Assembly (NCBI GenBank): GCA_006176705.1
Contig: QRFJ01006053.1
Coordinates: forward strand, 1-64,000
DNA length: 64,000 bases
Direction of reading: 5' to 3'
Source of the DNA: Cocos nucifera
Taxonomy: Eukaryota > Streptophyta > Magnoliopsida > Arecales > Arecaceae
Positions 35,858-46,586 of this stretch are shown here, piece after piece. Each line of letters opens with the position of its first letter. The first letter of the stretch is position 1. The notes beneath the pieces were generated by a model. That model made no database searches and was not told where the DNA came from. It saw nothing but the letters and a program-made list of their open reading frames with translations. The position numbers and the translations under genes are program-made.

Positions 35858-37188
35858 TTATCAAGTTTTTGGCACCATTGCCATGGATTATTTTTGATTT
35901 TTAATTTTAGTTTTTTAATTTATTTTAAATAAATTAAAAATAATTTTGGCAAACGCGCTCCTATCAAGTTTTTGGCGTCATTGCCGAGGAAGGCACGGAC
36001 ATTAAGTTTTTGATTTTTTTATAAATAAATTATAAATAAAATTTTTATTTTCTTATAAATATTGCTTGCTAATTTTTTTATTATTTTATAAAAAAAGAGA
36101 TTAAAGAACAAAAAGAATCAGGAGTTTTGCTTGGTGAGATCAATCCTAACCCTAGTCCTCTTTTCTTTTTATTCTATTTATTTATTTATTTTATTTTTAA
36201 ATTAATTTAAAAAAATATCCATTTAAATTTAATTAAAAGTCTCATAATAAGATTAGAAATCTTAACTATTTAGAGCATGCATTATATTAGTTTTATTTTT
36301 ATTTTTTTTGGTAATTGCTGGTGGCAAGGTAAGCCTTTCAGAATTCAATTAGTTGCATGCATCTAGTTTAAATTGCATAGAACCTTTTGATAGAAATTTT
36401 TTTATGCATATTCATATTAAATCAAATTAAGGGCAACACCCAATTAAACAAGATAAGGTGGGAATTTGATCACCCTTCCTTGGCCCACAAACAACCAACC
36501 AGCATTTTGCATTGATCTAAGCCTTTAATTTTAAAATCAATTAGACATCAGTCCTAGGAACTCGAGCTCAATAGGATAAGGAACCCTAAGAGTTAAACTA
36601 GATTAGGGTTAGTCAATTTAACTGGTGTCTAGAAAAGTGGTTAGGGATGACTGGGCCTGAAGGAAGGTGGTTTCTAATTGATTCTGTTCGCTTACCTGAC
36701 CAAGCATAATTGGTGTCTAAGGCAAGCAACGAAAGGACTCCCATCGATTTTGCACTTACCTGGCTAGTTGATTGGCTGATCTTACACTTGGAGGGCTTGA
36801 AGGTGACCTTGGCAGTTAGGAGCTCTCTAGATCTAGGATAACCCTTAGTCAGGATTGATTGACCAACTTGATCGCTAACCAACATCACATCCTTATCAAG
36901 TTTTTGGCCTAATTAAACTTAATTCTTCTCTCTCTTCTTAGTTCTAGGACTCCTTAGGACCTCTTCTTTAGAACTCTTCTTTCTTTCTTCTCCTTTCTCC
37001 TCTAAAAATAAAATAAAATAAAATAAAATAAAAATTAAATTAAGCTAACTAAAAAATATTTAAAATAATAATTAAATTAAATTAAAAATAATAATAATAA
37101 ATAATAAAAAATATTTTAAAAAATTTTGAACCATATATTAGGGTTACACTAATACATGCATGGTAGAAAATCGCTTTTTCTGATTTAG
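35858..37188 (+). other. Ath-E leader with repeated primer-site-like boxes
   Basis: The motif ATCAAGTTTTTGGC occurs near 35860, 35963 and 36895. The first and third copies also share the preceding AACATCACAT. A block at about 36672-36771 matches the copia leader at 52-142. The leader ends with an acceptor-like CTTTTTCTGATTTAG at 37174-37188, immediately before the gag frame. A run of AAAAT repeats lies around 37007-37036. Confidence 0.5.
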
Positions 37189-38078
37189 TTGAACTTAATT
37201 GAATGGTTGATTCACATTAAACCTAATAATCAAATGGCTAATCTAAACCTAATAGTCCAAAAATTAGATAAAGTTGACCTTCTTGCTCAGAAATTAGATC
37301 AACTCCTAATCCTAGGTCAACAATCTTCTGCACAATTCACATCACCTAGGCCAATCCATCATGCTACACAGTTTTCATATTTTATCCAAGAATAAGTTCA
37401 AGCTACTCAAGGTTACTCTAAGTCAGTTAATAATCTTCTTTCAAATTCATATAACCAGCATTAGAGTAACTACTCTAATTTTTCTTGGAAATCACAACAA
37501 ACTCGAACTCAAACCCAAACTCCATCAGTGCAAAATTATCAAAATAGGCCCCAGTACTAGAACTATGCCTATAATAAGGGATAACCTAGCTAGTCTTCTC
37601 AACCACTGCATTATAATCAGCCCTCATACCCACCTTCTCATCAACAGACCAATCCAACCGATGATAAATTCAATCAACTTCAATAATTGATTCTAAGCCA
37701 ACAACAATCAATTTTGATCCAACAACAATCAATTGCCAGGCTAGAAGTTCAAATAGGATAATTAGTTGAGTCTAACACGAGGAGAGAACTAGATCAACTA
37801 TCAAGCCTATCAATTTCAAACAACCCACCTAATGTCCACCAACCATCTGGATCAAGTTATCAATTTAATATCTCACTTAAGAATCCTCAATCTAAGAATA
37901 CCAAAGTAATTTTTGAACTTAAAAACTATAGGATTCTTATGGATCTATACCAAGATCAGGTGAGAGAGACTAGTACTGATGCTAGCCAAAATAAAAATTT
38001 AGAGGAATTGGTTAGTACTGAGACTAACCACATAGAAGAACCCGAGCCAGGAATTAGTACTGATGCTGTTCTAGTTTA
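37189..38078 (+). pseudogene. Ath-E gag-like remnant
   Basis: A frame beginning NLIEWLIHIKPNNQMANLN opens right after the acceptor-like TAG. It is followed, through stops and frame shifts, by a Gln/Asn/Pro-rich stretch (QTRTQTQTPSVQNYQNRPQ near 37500) and Glu-rich segments near 37960-38070. This resembles the low-complexity C-terminal gag of Athila elements. The family call rests on composition and context. Confidence 0.45.
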
Positions 38079-38934
38079 AAAGAGATAGACATAGAAAAAA
38101 AGAGAATAGATGATTTATCCGAGACTTATAAACCTAATGTTCTATTCCCTTCAACCCTAGAAGCCGGTTCTTCTTATAAAAATCAAGAGGCATGTAATGA
38201 AGAATCAATGGAGTTATTTAAGCAAGATCACATTAATTTACCTCCAGAATTAAAACCATCTTTAATCACCATTTCAGCACCCATTGAATCAAACTTAACT
38301 CCTAATACAAAAACTCAATTCATGAGCATTTTAGAAGAATAAATAGGAGAAATTCTTAATAAACATGGATCTGAGAATGGGATCATAAATTATGTCCCTA
38401 AAATTAATAATGAATATATCAATAATGGGATTATAAATCAACTTTCTAAGATTGGCAATCCAAAACCATTGAAATTTGTCAATCTAGTATTTGACATAGG
38501 ATAGTAAGCTACATTGTATCTAACTGAAGATGGTAAACTTAGCGCTTGTTGGAAGGCAACCCAATATTTAATTTTTTTAAGTTAATTTTTCTTTTAGGAT
38601 AATTTGAATAAGGGAGAGCTCAAATTTTTAAAGGCATGTACTGGACCAAAAATATAGTCCGGTATATTCTTCCATGTTCTTTATTACACTCTTTATTTTT
38701 TCTTCTCCATTAAGGACAATGTCGATTAAGTTGGAAGGGAAGAAAAATAAAAATTTTAAAATTTTAAATCCTCAAAAAAGTTAGTATTTAGTATTTAGAC
38801 ACCTAATTATGCTTAAGAATCGAATTAAACTAAGCATTTTTTAAAAAAAAATAATGCACAGATCAAAGAATCTGTGAAATATTGAGGAATCAAGTATTAA
38901 AAAAATTTAATAAAAAATTAAGTCCAGAACATAA
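38079..38934 (+). other. Ath-E post-gag and post-pol tail
   Basis: There is no intact ORF. GCTTGTTGGAAGGCAACCCA near 38547 and AAGGACAATGTCG near 38724 are landmarks that normally lie 3' of pol in Athila-type elements, so pol is deleted. The tail ends CCAGAACATAA against the repeat GGCTC, with no LTR. Confidence 0.5.
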
Positions 38935-40161
38935 GGCTCTTAGATAAGCCAAATCCAATTTGGCTCAATTGAGACGATCCAGAAAGATTACAAAAGAAGA
39001 ATGTTAGGTTCAATCATATGCTAGCATGATTTTTTTGAACCTAATTAGATCTAATCTAAATCAATCGAATTGAGTTAGCTTAATTGATGACATCCAGATT
39101 CAAACCCTTGTTTGTGTGATCTAGCTAGGTTCAGTTCTATATGGTAATGGGATATGTCATGATCTCCATCATTGATATCATCGAAATACCTTTCGATAAA
39201 CTAGAACTCTTTCGATTCATCCAATTAGAATCGTCGATCATCAAGATAATTCTAATTGATCCCAAAATCCATCAGTAAGATCTAGCAGTATATGGTGGCA
39301 ACCTAATAGAACTGAATAGCAAACCTCTCGGTGTAGCTATCTATGTGATTGAGTTCTTCTATCATGAGCCTCAATGGGATTAGATTTAAGGTGAACTCAT
39401 CAAACCCAACACCCATCATATAAATGAATCATTCGATTCGAGTCTGATGTGAATCCTTAATAGAAACTCCTTTCTATTATTTCACACTACCATGGCCATG
39501 GTCTTAGAACTCAATCTTATGATCATCACAGGACTACTCCTCCTCTACCGAGGTTGATAGATTCCATCTTGGTGCGATCCAATTCCTACAATAAATATGC
39601 TATAGCCAACATACACCTCAAGACTCTGAATGGCTAGGAGATTGAGTTATGATGTAGTCAAACTATAACACCCTCAAGGTAAACTGCCGATGCACCTCAG
39701 GTCAAAGAACTAGACACATGCTGCAGCATTGAGCTAGTCATCGACGAGAAGGTAGGCTTCTTTATGACTACTCGAGGTGGTCACACTCAATGCCCTCATT
39801 TTCTAATGAGTACCTATACTCTCGCTTCGATATCTCCACATCATAGACTCAAGATACATCTATCCTAAGAAAGCAATCGTATATCGATCTTCTGGATCAA
39901 TCACCATCCTCATGATGATCCTACGATCAAGAGCAATTTATGAGTTAATTATGATAACACATACCTTAAATTCTCAACTCTTGAGAATATGTGTTATCAT
40001 ACCTATTAACTCAGTGGATGTATCACAGACACTTTAATACACAATGTGATAGAATAAATAATTTTTTAATTAATTTTAAGTCAAAATTATAAAAATACTC
40101 CTAGAAAGTATTTAATAAGTGTCAGCCAATCTGGCTTCTAGGGCACACATCTAACATTTTC

Positions 40162-40370
40162 AATGATCCTTTTGTGCCCCTATAGCTTTGTTAGGGATAG
40201 GAGGATGACCTCATCCTAATAAAGAAAAGCCAATCCTATCAGAAACAGGAGGAGGATCTCATCCTGACAGAAGGATAAGAAAAAGACCAACCATGTCAGA
40301 AATAGAAAGAGAAACTCATCCTGACATGGATGAAGACCCTTGATTACTTAAGACAAGAAGAGAAAAGAGC
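40162..40370 (+). repeat. Tat-1 tandem array, rest of unit 4 and start of unit 5
   Basis: The sequence resumes unit 4 after the duplicated TTTTC (14219-14253 plus 40162-40341 gives 215 bp). TGTTAGGGATAG is at 40189-40200 by reading across from the TSD. The next unit begins GATTACTTAAGACAAG at 40342 and fades into unique sequence within about 30 bp. Confidence 0.88.
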
Positions 40371-41388
40371 GAAAAGCTATGCGAGCATACAATTGAGATG
40401 AAGTTGTCAAAATAATATTTTCATTAAAATAAAAAGTTCAATACATGGGGAAGTTCATAAGACTAATTACAAAAAAAAAAGGAAGAAAGAAAAAAAAGAT
40501 GTCGAAGTCTTATTGGGAGTCGGATTTTGGACTGCCAGTGCCGGCCAACACCGAAGACAATTTCAAGTCTTTGATCTTCTCTTCGAGTTCCCACCGAACC
40601 ATCAGGATTTCACTCAACAACTTCTTATGCATCCACGAGTCATCCTCAACTTTTCTTAACTTCTTTCTTAGTACAGCTGACTCAACCTCTGCATCCTTCA
40701 CAATATTTTGTTGATAGACCATTTGCATTTTCAACTCCCACACTTTCATTTGGTCGTTCCCGAACAAGGTGGACAAGTTCACTAGAGAACTCTATAAAGA
40801 TAGAACCTGTACTAAGTCTTTGCTAGAGCTGGCTTAGATCCCTTCAAATAATTATCACTAAAGATGAGTGATCTCATCATCGGCTCTTCAGAGCTTCCCC
40901 TTAAGGTCGATGACTTGGCCATCCTATTCGCATCTGTATTTGTTATAGGAATCCTCAACTGCCTGTAATTAGTTTTGGAATTTGGAGAACTTTTTTGTCG
41001 AGTCCCAGTCGTACTCCTCCCGACTGGTTGATCACGTCGAGTTACCTTTAAGTAACCAAATCTTTTCTTGCATGGCTTTCAACTTGACTACTAGAGAACT
41101 TGCCTTGGCCGTTAGCGCCCATGCCTTGTCACTACCGAGCTTCTTCGCCTGTTCTAATTCCTCTATCAGATGGCACTTTTTATTGATGTAGTCTATAGCA
41201 TCCTTTTTATGGACTTAGTGAAGACGAGTAACTTCAGTTGTAGCCTCAAAATAATATTTCTTCAACTTCCAAAGCTCATCCTCTGCTTTCTCTAATTTCT
41301 TCTTAGCTTGATGAACCTCCCTCCTTAGGCTCTTTATGTGGGACTTCAGGGGGACATCCTGAGGAAGGAGGTTGGCTTGGACAGAAGA

Positions 41389-41528
41389 CTACACTTGAAG
41401 CATGGAAATATCACCACATAGATTTCATAGAAAAAAATTCATTCTCAAAATTTGCTTCATTGATCAAAATATTTTTAGTATAAGATGGAAAAATGAAAAA
41501 GAAAATACAAAAGTAGGAGGTCTAAGAC
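41389..41528 (-). other. Antisense gene intron 3
   Basis: The minus strand reads CGAAG|GTCTTAGACC ... TTCAAGTGTAG|TCTTCTG, 140 bp. The exon before ends at codon 68 of the 41732 frame, and the frame after the acceptor stays open as SSVQANLLPQDVPLK, so the splice is phase 0. The unspliced frame stops inside the intron. Confidence 0.7.
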
Positions 41529-42151
41529 CTTCGAGAAAATGGTGGAAGAGTTTGGTATAGCCTCAATCGGCATAGGCCCTTCAATAGTGGTAGGAGTAGA
41601 TGAGATCGGAGGTGTGGCAAAAGCTGGCTCGGTAGGCAGGAGGTCGGTTACAATGGTAGATGGATCCACCGCCTCTTCAGAAGCTCCTTCATACAAGAAG
41701 TTGAAGTTAAGCTCCAGAAATTTACTGGCCACCCGATCTTCGCAAAGCTCAAACCTCTTTTGGAAGGCCTTCTAGCTGAACTCAATGTTCAAGTCTCTCA
41801 TTTTAGAGGAGATCTTGAACTTCTCTATTGCTTGGGCCTTCGCTTCTAAGATCTACCTTGAAACCCGTCCCTTTAGTTTGATGACCTCGGCTTCGATCCT
41901 ATTCCTTATCTCCTCTTCTCCTCTTCAGAGGACAAAGTGGCCCTCAACCCTGCCGATGTTTGCTCTCCCTCCCTCAGCACCTCTTGAAGACTCCCGACCT
42001 CAATAGCCTTCTCCTCCATGAGGCGATTAATTTTGGCAGCTTTCTCCTCCTGAAGGTGACAAACTTCGGCCTGATGATCTTCTTGGGCCTTCACCAGCTC
42101 TGACCTCAAGTGGTTCAGTGATATGATGTAGCCAAACAATTGATGGCATGT

Positions 42152-42245
42152 CTGTTTAACAAATATATATATGATGATGAAATGGATCATGCGGATATGT
42201 AAACTTTGAGAAATTTAGAAAGAAAAAGAAGAACGAAATGACAAC
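42152..42245 (-). other. Antisense gene intron 2
   Basis: The minus strand reads TTTAAG|GTTGTCATTTCG ... GTTAAACAG|ACATGCC, 94 bp, with a T-rich interior. Splicing joins SLGSFFK to TCHQLFGYIISLN in phase 0. Confidence 0.75.
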
Positions 42246-42740
42246 CTTAAAGAAGGATCCAAGTGAGTTCCAAGTGCGTTGATTGACGTCAGCATCAATG
42301 ATTCTATCTACGACCTCAGGTATGGTGAACCCATCAACCAAACCCCCTAACAACTTCATGATTGTTGAATGGGTTCTCCCCTGACTCCTGGTTGGAATCA
42401 CCATTGCAGCGGGTCTTCCGCTGAGACTTTCTTGAGGCTTTTCTTGTCTTCTTCTTTTCCACCTCCTTTTTCTTTTCAAAAGGAGGCTCTGGAGCTTGGA
42501 CCTCAGCAAGAGGGTTCGGAGGCATCAAAGGCCCTGTGGCTTCAGTAGTGGCATTGACCCCAGTAGCAAGGGCAACCTTGACAATAGCGGCAGTCTCGAT
42601 AGCAAGGGCGGCGTCAATAGATGCTGTAGAGATGGGTGTGCCCACCTTTGTTTTCTTGGAAGGCTCACTAGATGCTGTACCCATTCTCTTACGGGCTTGG
42701 AGCCCCTTCGAGAGCATCTCAACCGCCTTAGCATCCATTT

Positions 42741-42821
42741 CTACAATGAAGAAAAGAGTATAGTAAAAAAAAAATAGTGAGAGAAGAAGTGGGGGATAAC
42801 CTACAAACTTTGGCCATATAC
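42741..42821 (-). other. Antisense gene intron 1
   Basis: The minus strand reads CAGCAG|GTATATGG ... CTTCATTGTAG|AAATGG, 81 bp, with a strong T-rich tract (TATTTTTTTTTTAC). Its length is a multiple of three and it holds no stop, so the ORF reads through it. The inserted residues (LLLSLFFFYYTLFF) are unlike the flanking protein. Confidence 0.65.
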
Positions 42822-43289
42822 CTGCTGGGTTCATAGGACTGAGGTCAAGGTTGAATAGAGTTTGTTCTTTTACTAGCTCGGATGCAAAAAAAGTTTGGTA
42901 ACCCTTAATTTTGTTAACTGACTCCTGGTCCTCTCCCTCTATCCTTGGGGCTCGGCGGACGAAATCTCTCAAATTTCCCTAAGGAGAAAGTTCTAGGTGT
43001 AAGGTCGGGAAAGAAACAAAAATAAACTTCTCTTTTCAGTTATGAATGGAGGAGGCGACATCCTTGAGCAATCCCTTCTTGCCGAACTGGGGTGAAACAT
43101 ACCACTAGTCCTTTGCAGTGGGATGATGTTTGAAGGTAAAATAGGTTCGGAAAAGAAAAATGGTGGGCCAAATTTCATCGAATATATAGAGAGCAAGGAA
43201 TCCTGTTATGAACCTACAAGAGTTTGGCACTATGGAAGCTAAGGAGATATTTAAAAAATGAAAAAGAGCTACAATAAAGATGGAAAGAG

Positions 43290-43341
43290 AAAGCCTCAAT
43301 CCAGCACGAAAGGTCAAAGCCTCAATCCAGCATGGAAGGTC
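43290..43341 (+). repeat. 26-bp tandem duplication in the antisense gene
   Basis: Copies at 43290-43315 and 43316-43341 differ at two positions. On the minus strand the first copy met gives FHAGLRL then a stop. Skipping one copy continues as GLRLSLSIFIVAL, so the duplication broke the frame. Confidence 0.85.
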
Positions 43342-43954
43342 TCCAAATACAAGCAAAACCCACCTAAAAAAGGGGCACAAGCTCGACCACTTGGTTCAGG
43401 AAGTTCCAGCTCGTACTCGGCAGGCACCCTATATTCGATCCTGATTAATGATAGGTCTTCAGAGGTTAGGGAGCAAGAGATGGTTCCTGGGATGAAATTT
43501 AGCCAAGGTACTGCAAGTTTAGGTTCTATTTTGGTCTCAAAATTTTGGGAGTTTGGGTCAACCAAACTCCTAAAATCGCTAGACCAAGAAACCTCAAACA
43601 ACATCTAGATCAAATTAAATCTAAAAAAATCCTCAAAAAATTTAAGAAAAAGAGGCGATGAGGACTCGAAAAAGAAGAATGGTGAAACCTACCCAGACAA
43701 GCTTGAAGAGATTCCAAAAGAACATGGAAAGGCTAGAAATCAAGAGAATAAAGATGAGGAACTAACCTAGACCTATCAAAAAGCTCGAGGAGAAGATTGA
43801 AAAGATGAAGGACAGCCAAGAAGTATGCCGACGGTCAAAAGCATTGTGAGAGAACAAAGGCAACAGTGATGGGATGCTCGGGGGATGATGAAGAATTGAG
43901 GAAGGAGAAGAAGAAGGAGCACAGATGAAAGTGAGAAGCTATAGAAGAAGAAAA

Positions 43955-43965
43955 GGTTTAAATAG
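43955..43965 (-). promoter_or_regulatory. Possible TATA box of the antisense gene
   Basis: The minus strand reads CTATTTAAACC about 350 bp upstream of the proposed ATG, followed by a pyrimidine-rich CTTCTTCTTCTCC leader near 43905. This is the best placed of two AT-rich candidates; the other is TATAAAAAAATTG near 44215-44227. Confidence 0.35.
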
Positions 43966-44252
43966 AAAATCAAAACCAAAGAAAGTTATGATTGTAGGAC
44001 TTCTTCAGCCAGCCTTGATTCACCACGTGTCCCACTCGTGCCCGTCGCCTGGCAAAATAATAATTGCACCATACATAGAGCTCCACACCATATGGGTTTT
44101 CGAGAAAATTTATTCCTTCGAGTCATTCGATATTAAACTTCAGTGCCAATTTGAAAAAAGATAAAAAGTTTCACCCTCTGAGAGCGGAAAGCTAACAAGA
44201 AACTTCGATTGTAGCAATTTTTTTATACTTCTGTCTTTCAAAATTCAAACTC

Positions 44253-44269
44253 GAGAATAGGAGGATAAG
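44253..44269 (+). other. Tat-1 polypurine tract
   Basis: GAGAATAGGAGGATAAG ends directly at the 3' LTR start (TATTAGGGATAG). It is the plus-strand primer site. Confidence 0.75.
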
Positions 44270-44298
44270 TATTAGGGATAGAACAATCCCCATCGAAG

Positions 44299-46586
44299 TG
44301 TTAGATATGTATGCCCTAGAAACTAGAATTGGCTGACACTTGTAATACACATCTAAGGGCAAAATTATAATTTTGACTATAAATAATAAAATAGATTATT
44401 TTCTATCACAATATGTATTTGAAACTATCTGTGATACATCCCTTAAGTTAATGGTAATGATGGTTCATACTTTCAAGAGTTGAAAATTTAAGACATGAAT
44501 TTTCATTATTAACTCATAAAATGCTCTCGACCGTAGGATCATCATGAGAATGGTGATTGATCTGGAAGGTTGGTGTACGATCGCTTCTTTAGGGTAGATG
44601 AGTCTTGAGTCTATGGTGTAGAGATATCGAAGTGAGAGTATAGGTACTCGTTAGAGAATGAGAGCGCTGAGCATGACCACCTCGAGCAGTCATGAGGAAG
44701 TCTACCTTCTCGTCGATGACTGACTTGAAGCTACAGTGGTGTGTCTGGTTCTCTGATCTGAGGTGCGTCTGTAGCTTACCTTGAGGGTGTTATAGTTTGA
44801 CTACACCATAATTTGATCTCCTAGCCATTCAAAATCTTGAGGTATATGTTGGCTATAACATATTCATTGTAGGAATTGGATTGCACCAATAGGAGATCTA
44901 TCTACTTCGGTAGATGAGGAGTAGCCCTATAATGATCATGAGAATCAAGTCCATAAGCCCATGGCCATGGTAGAGTAAAATAATAGAAAGAGTTTCTATT
45001 AGGGTTTTTCACATTAGACTTGAATCGAATGATTAATTCATATGATAGAAATTAGGATTTGACGAGATTACCTTAACCCTAATCCAATCGAGGCTCAAGA
45101 TAGAAGAACTTAATCACACAGGTAACTGCACCAAGAGGTTCATTTTTAGTTCTAATGGGTTGCCACGATATGCTGCTAGGTGTCACTGATGAATTTTAGA
45201 AGCAATTAGAATGATTTGGATGATCGATCATACTAGTTATCTGAATTAGAAAAGTTCTGATCCATTGGAAGGTATTTCGATGATGTCGATGATAGAGATC
45301 GTGATGTATCCCATTACCATTCAGAACTAAACCTAACTAGATCATACAAACAAGGGTTTGGATATGGATATTATCAATTAGACTAATTCAGTTCAATTAA
45401 TTTGAATAAGATTCAATTAGGTTCAAGAAAATCGTGTTAGCACACGATTGAGCCTAACATTCTCCTTCAACAATCATTAAAGCTTGTCTCGACTGAGCCA
45501 AATATATTTGGGCTCACTCAGGAATCTTTACTTGGTCTGACTAGAGCTTGTCTAGGTCAGAAAAGGGTTGTCTTAATTTATGAGATGAATTTGAGATAAT
45601 ACCTGCCATTTTTCATTACCTGTTAAATCTTGTCTTTGGACTGTGGTCAAATGTTGACCTTTGTTACTTAGACATCTGTCCATGTGTCATGCACCCATAG
45701 GAGAGAACATGGAGCTTTGTCCCCCTACTATAAAGTAGAAAAGGAGGAGGCACATGCCTAGGGAGGCGTGCATCCCATGAGAATCATGCCTGGAGTCCCA
45801 TATAGATGGGACTCTAGGTTGCTTCATGGTTTCAAATTAGGTGGTGCCAAGGAATCCTGTTTGACCGGTCTTGGCACCACCTAAGGAGGTTTATGAGGAA
45901 CTCTAATCTGATTTGATCAAATGATGTCATTCCATCAATTAGATTTAGATCTGATTGTACAAAGAGCCATGATTAGCCGAGATGTTGTAGCACTGCATGA
46001 TGCAGCAGGGTCTATATAAACCCTGTCTGCGCCTAAAATTTAGAGTTTCTGCCCTTTGCCCACACCACAAGGCTTCTCTCCCTCTCTCTCCATGCTACCT
46101 TTAGGTCATCTCTCTCCTATCCACATCCAAGAGTTTTGGGCTCAAGTTTGGTGCGATCCAAGTAAGAGAAAGGCAACAACAAAGGAAGAAGGCAGCACTG
46201 CTGCAAGAGACAACGGCTAATCTTCAAAAGTTATTTTGAAGACCTTCAAGATCAGATCCAGATTTAATTTTTGGAGCATAGATTAAGAAGAAGAAGATCT
46301 CTAAATCCTACCTAGGTCGATACCGATAGAGGCCAGGCACTTGTGTGGCTACATCCAGAACCTCAAGCAAACATCGAGATCATCATAGGATAATAGGATT
46401 ACCTATAATAAAGATATGATTAAATTAGATTTTATTTTATTTTATTTTATTTTATTAGATCAACTAGATCAAGTTTGAAGAATCTCAAATCTAATTTAGA
46501 TCTAAGAGAAAAAAATTTTGAAATATCTCTCTTGATCCAATAAGATCTAAACGAACCTGACCCGAGAAATAGGGTTTTTTCCTTCA
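44299..46586 (+). mobile_element. Solo LTR of family LTR-A (plus orientation)
   Basis: This 2288-bp unit starts TGTTAGATATG and ends TTCCTTCA. It splits the Tat-1 3' LTR 29 bp from its start. The flanks are CGAAG (44294-44298) and TGAAG (46587-46591), a 5-bp TSD with one mismatch. The intact site is seen in the 5' LTR near 6845. A TATATAAA box is at 46013-46020, and a TTTTA-type simple repeat lies at 46429-46456. There is no internal region. Confidence 0.92.
46013..46020 (+). promoter_or_regulatory. TATA box of solo LTR
   Basis: TATATAAA in the GGGTCTATATAAACCCTG context matches the TATAAATA position of Cop-A LTRs. Confidence 0.6.

Larger units (their letters stand above)
34239..38934 (+). 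mobile_element. Ath-E: Athila-like gypsy derivative without pol or 3' LTR
   Basis: A 4.7-kb insertion in the Cop-B 5' LTR is flanked by GGCTC (34234-34238 and 38935-38939), or AAGGCTC if extended to 7 bp. It starts TGATAAGTGCC and has an LTR-like first part to about 35857. A primer-site box (TCAAGTTTTTGGC + ACCATTGCC) follows at about 35861-35883. A long leader, a gag remnant, and a post-pol tail come next. The tail has the GGAAGGCAACCCAA and AAGGACAATGTCG-TTAAGTTGG motifs typical of Athila/Tat gypsy elements. No RT, integrase or second LTR is seen. It is probably a large-deletion, non-autonomous derivative. Confidence 0.7.
14254..40156 (-). mobile_element. Cop-B: defective copia element (minus), with nested insertions
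   Basis: This is a copia element with LTRs at 14254-16886 (3') and 32828-40156 (5', interrupted by Ath-E), flanked by a perfect TSD, TTTTC (14249-14253 and 40157-40161). Net LTR lengths agree: 2633 bp, and about 2628 bp after removing Ath-E. The minus strand reads, from the PBS: leader, gag, integrase, RT and RNase H pieces, polypurine tract, 3' LTR. Compared with Cop-A it lacks the protease, part of RT and the RNase H core. Cop-C sits in its pol. Confidence 0.9.
32828..40156 (-). repeat. Cop-B 5' LTR, interrupted by Ath-E
   Basis: LTR sequence spans 32828-34238 and 38940-40156 and aligns with the 3' LTR at 14254-16886. The interruption at AAGGCTC corresponds to the intact site near 15671. 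A TATA box lies at 33393-33400. The TSD ttttc follows at 40157-40161. Confidence 0.88.
40510..43604 (-). pseudogene. Tat-1 antisense gene (aORF), four exons, Transposase_28-like and coiled coil
   Basis: A minus-strand gene lies between Tat-1 pol and the 3' LTR. Exon 1 (43604-42822) begins MLFEVSWSSDFRSLVDPNSQ. It carries YRVPAEYELELPEPSGRAC, then LRLSLSIFIVALFHFLNIS and FKHHPTAKD, resembling Pfam Transposase_28 (putative gypsy type transposon). Exon 2 (42740-42246) is Ala/Lys-rich and ends VNQRTWNSLGSFFK. Exons 3 (42151-41529) and 4 (41388-40510) are long Glu/Lys-rich coiled coils (LRSELVKAQEDHQAEVCHL; RREVHQAKKKLEKAEDELWK), ending GTGSPKSDSQ and a stop. Introns 2 and 3 are phase 0 on both sides. 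Damage includes a 26-bp tandem duplication (43290-43341) that shifts frame, a Trp-to-TAG near 43108, and a frame change in exon 2. Function is unknown; such ORFs are known in Tat-lineage elements. Confidence 0.8.

Noticed and set aside
43258..43608. Plus-strand ORFs of 116 codons here and at 41539-41775, 42496-42777 and 42536-42763
   Set aside because: They are complementary to the antisense gene, which has domain similarity and consistent splice sites. The plus-strand products resemble nothing I know.
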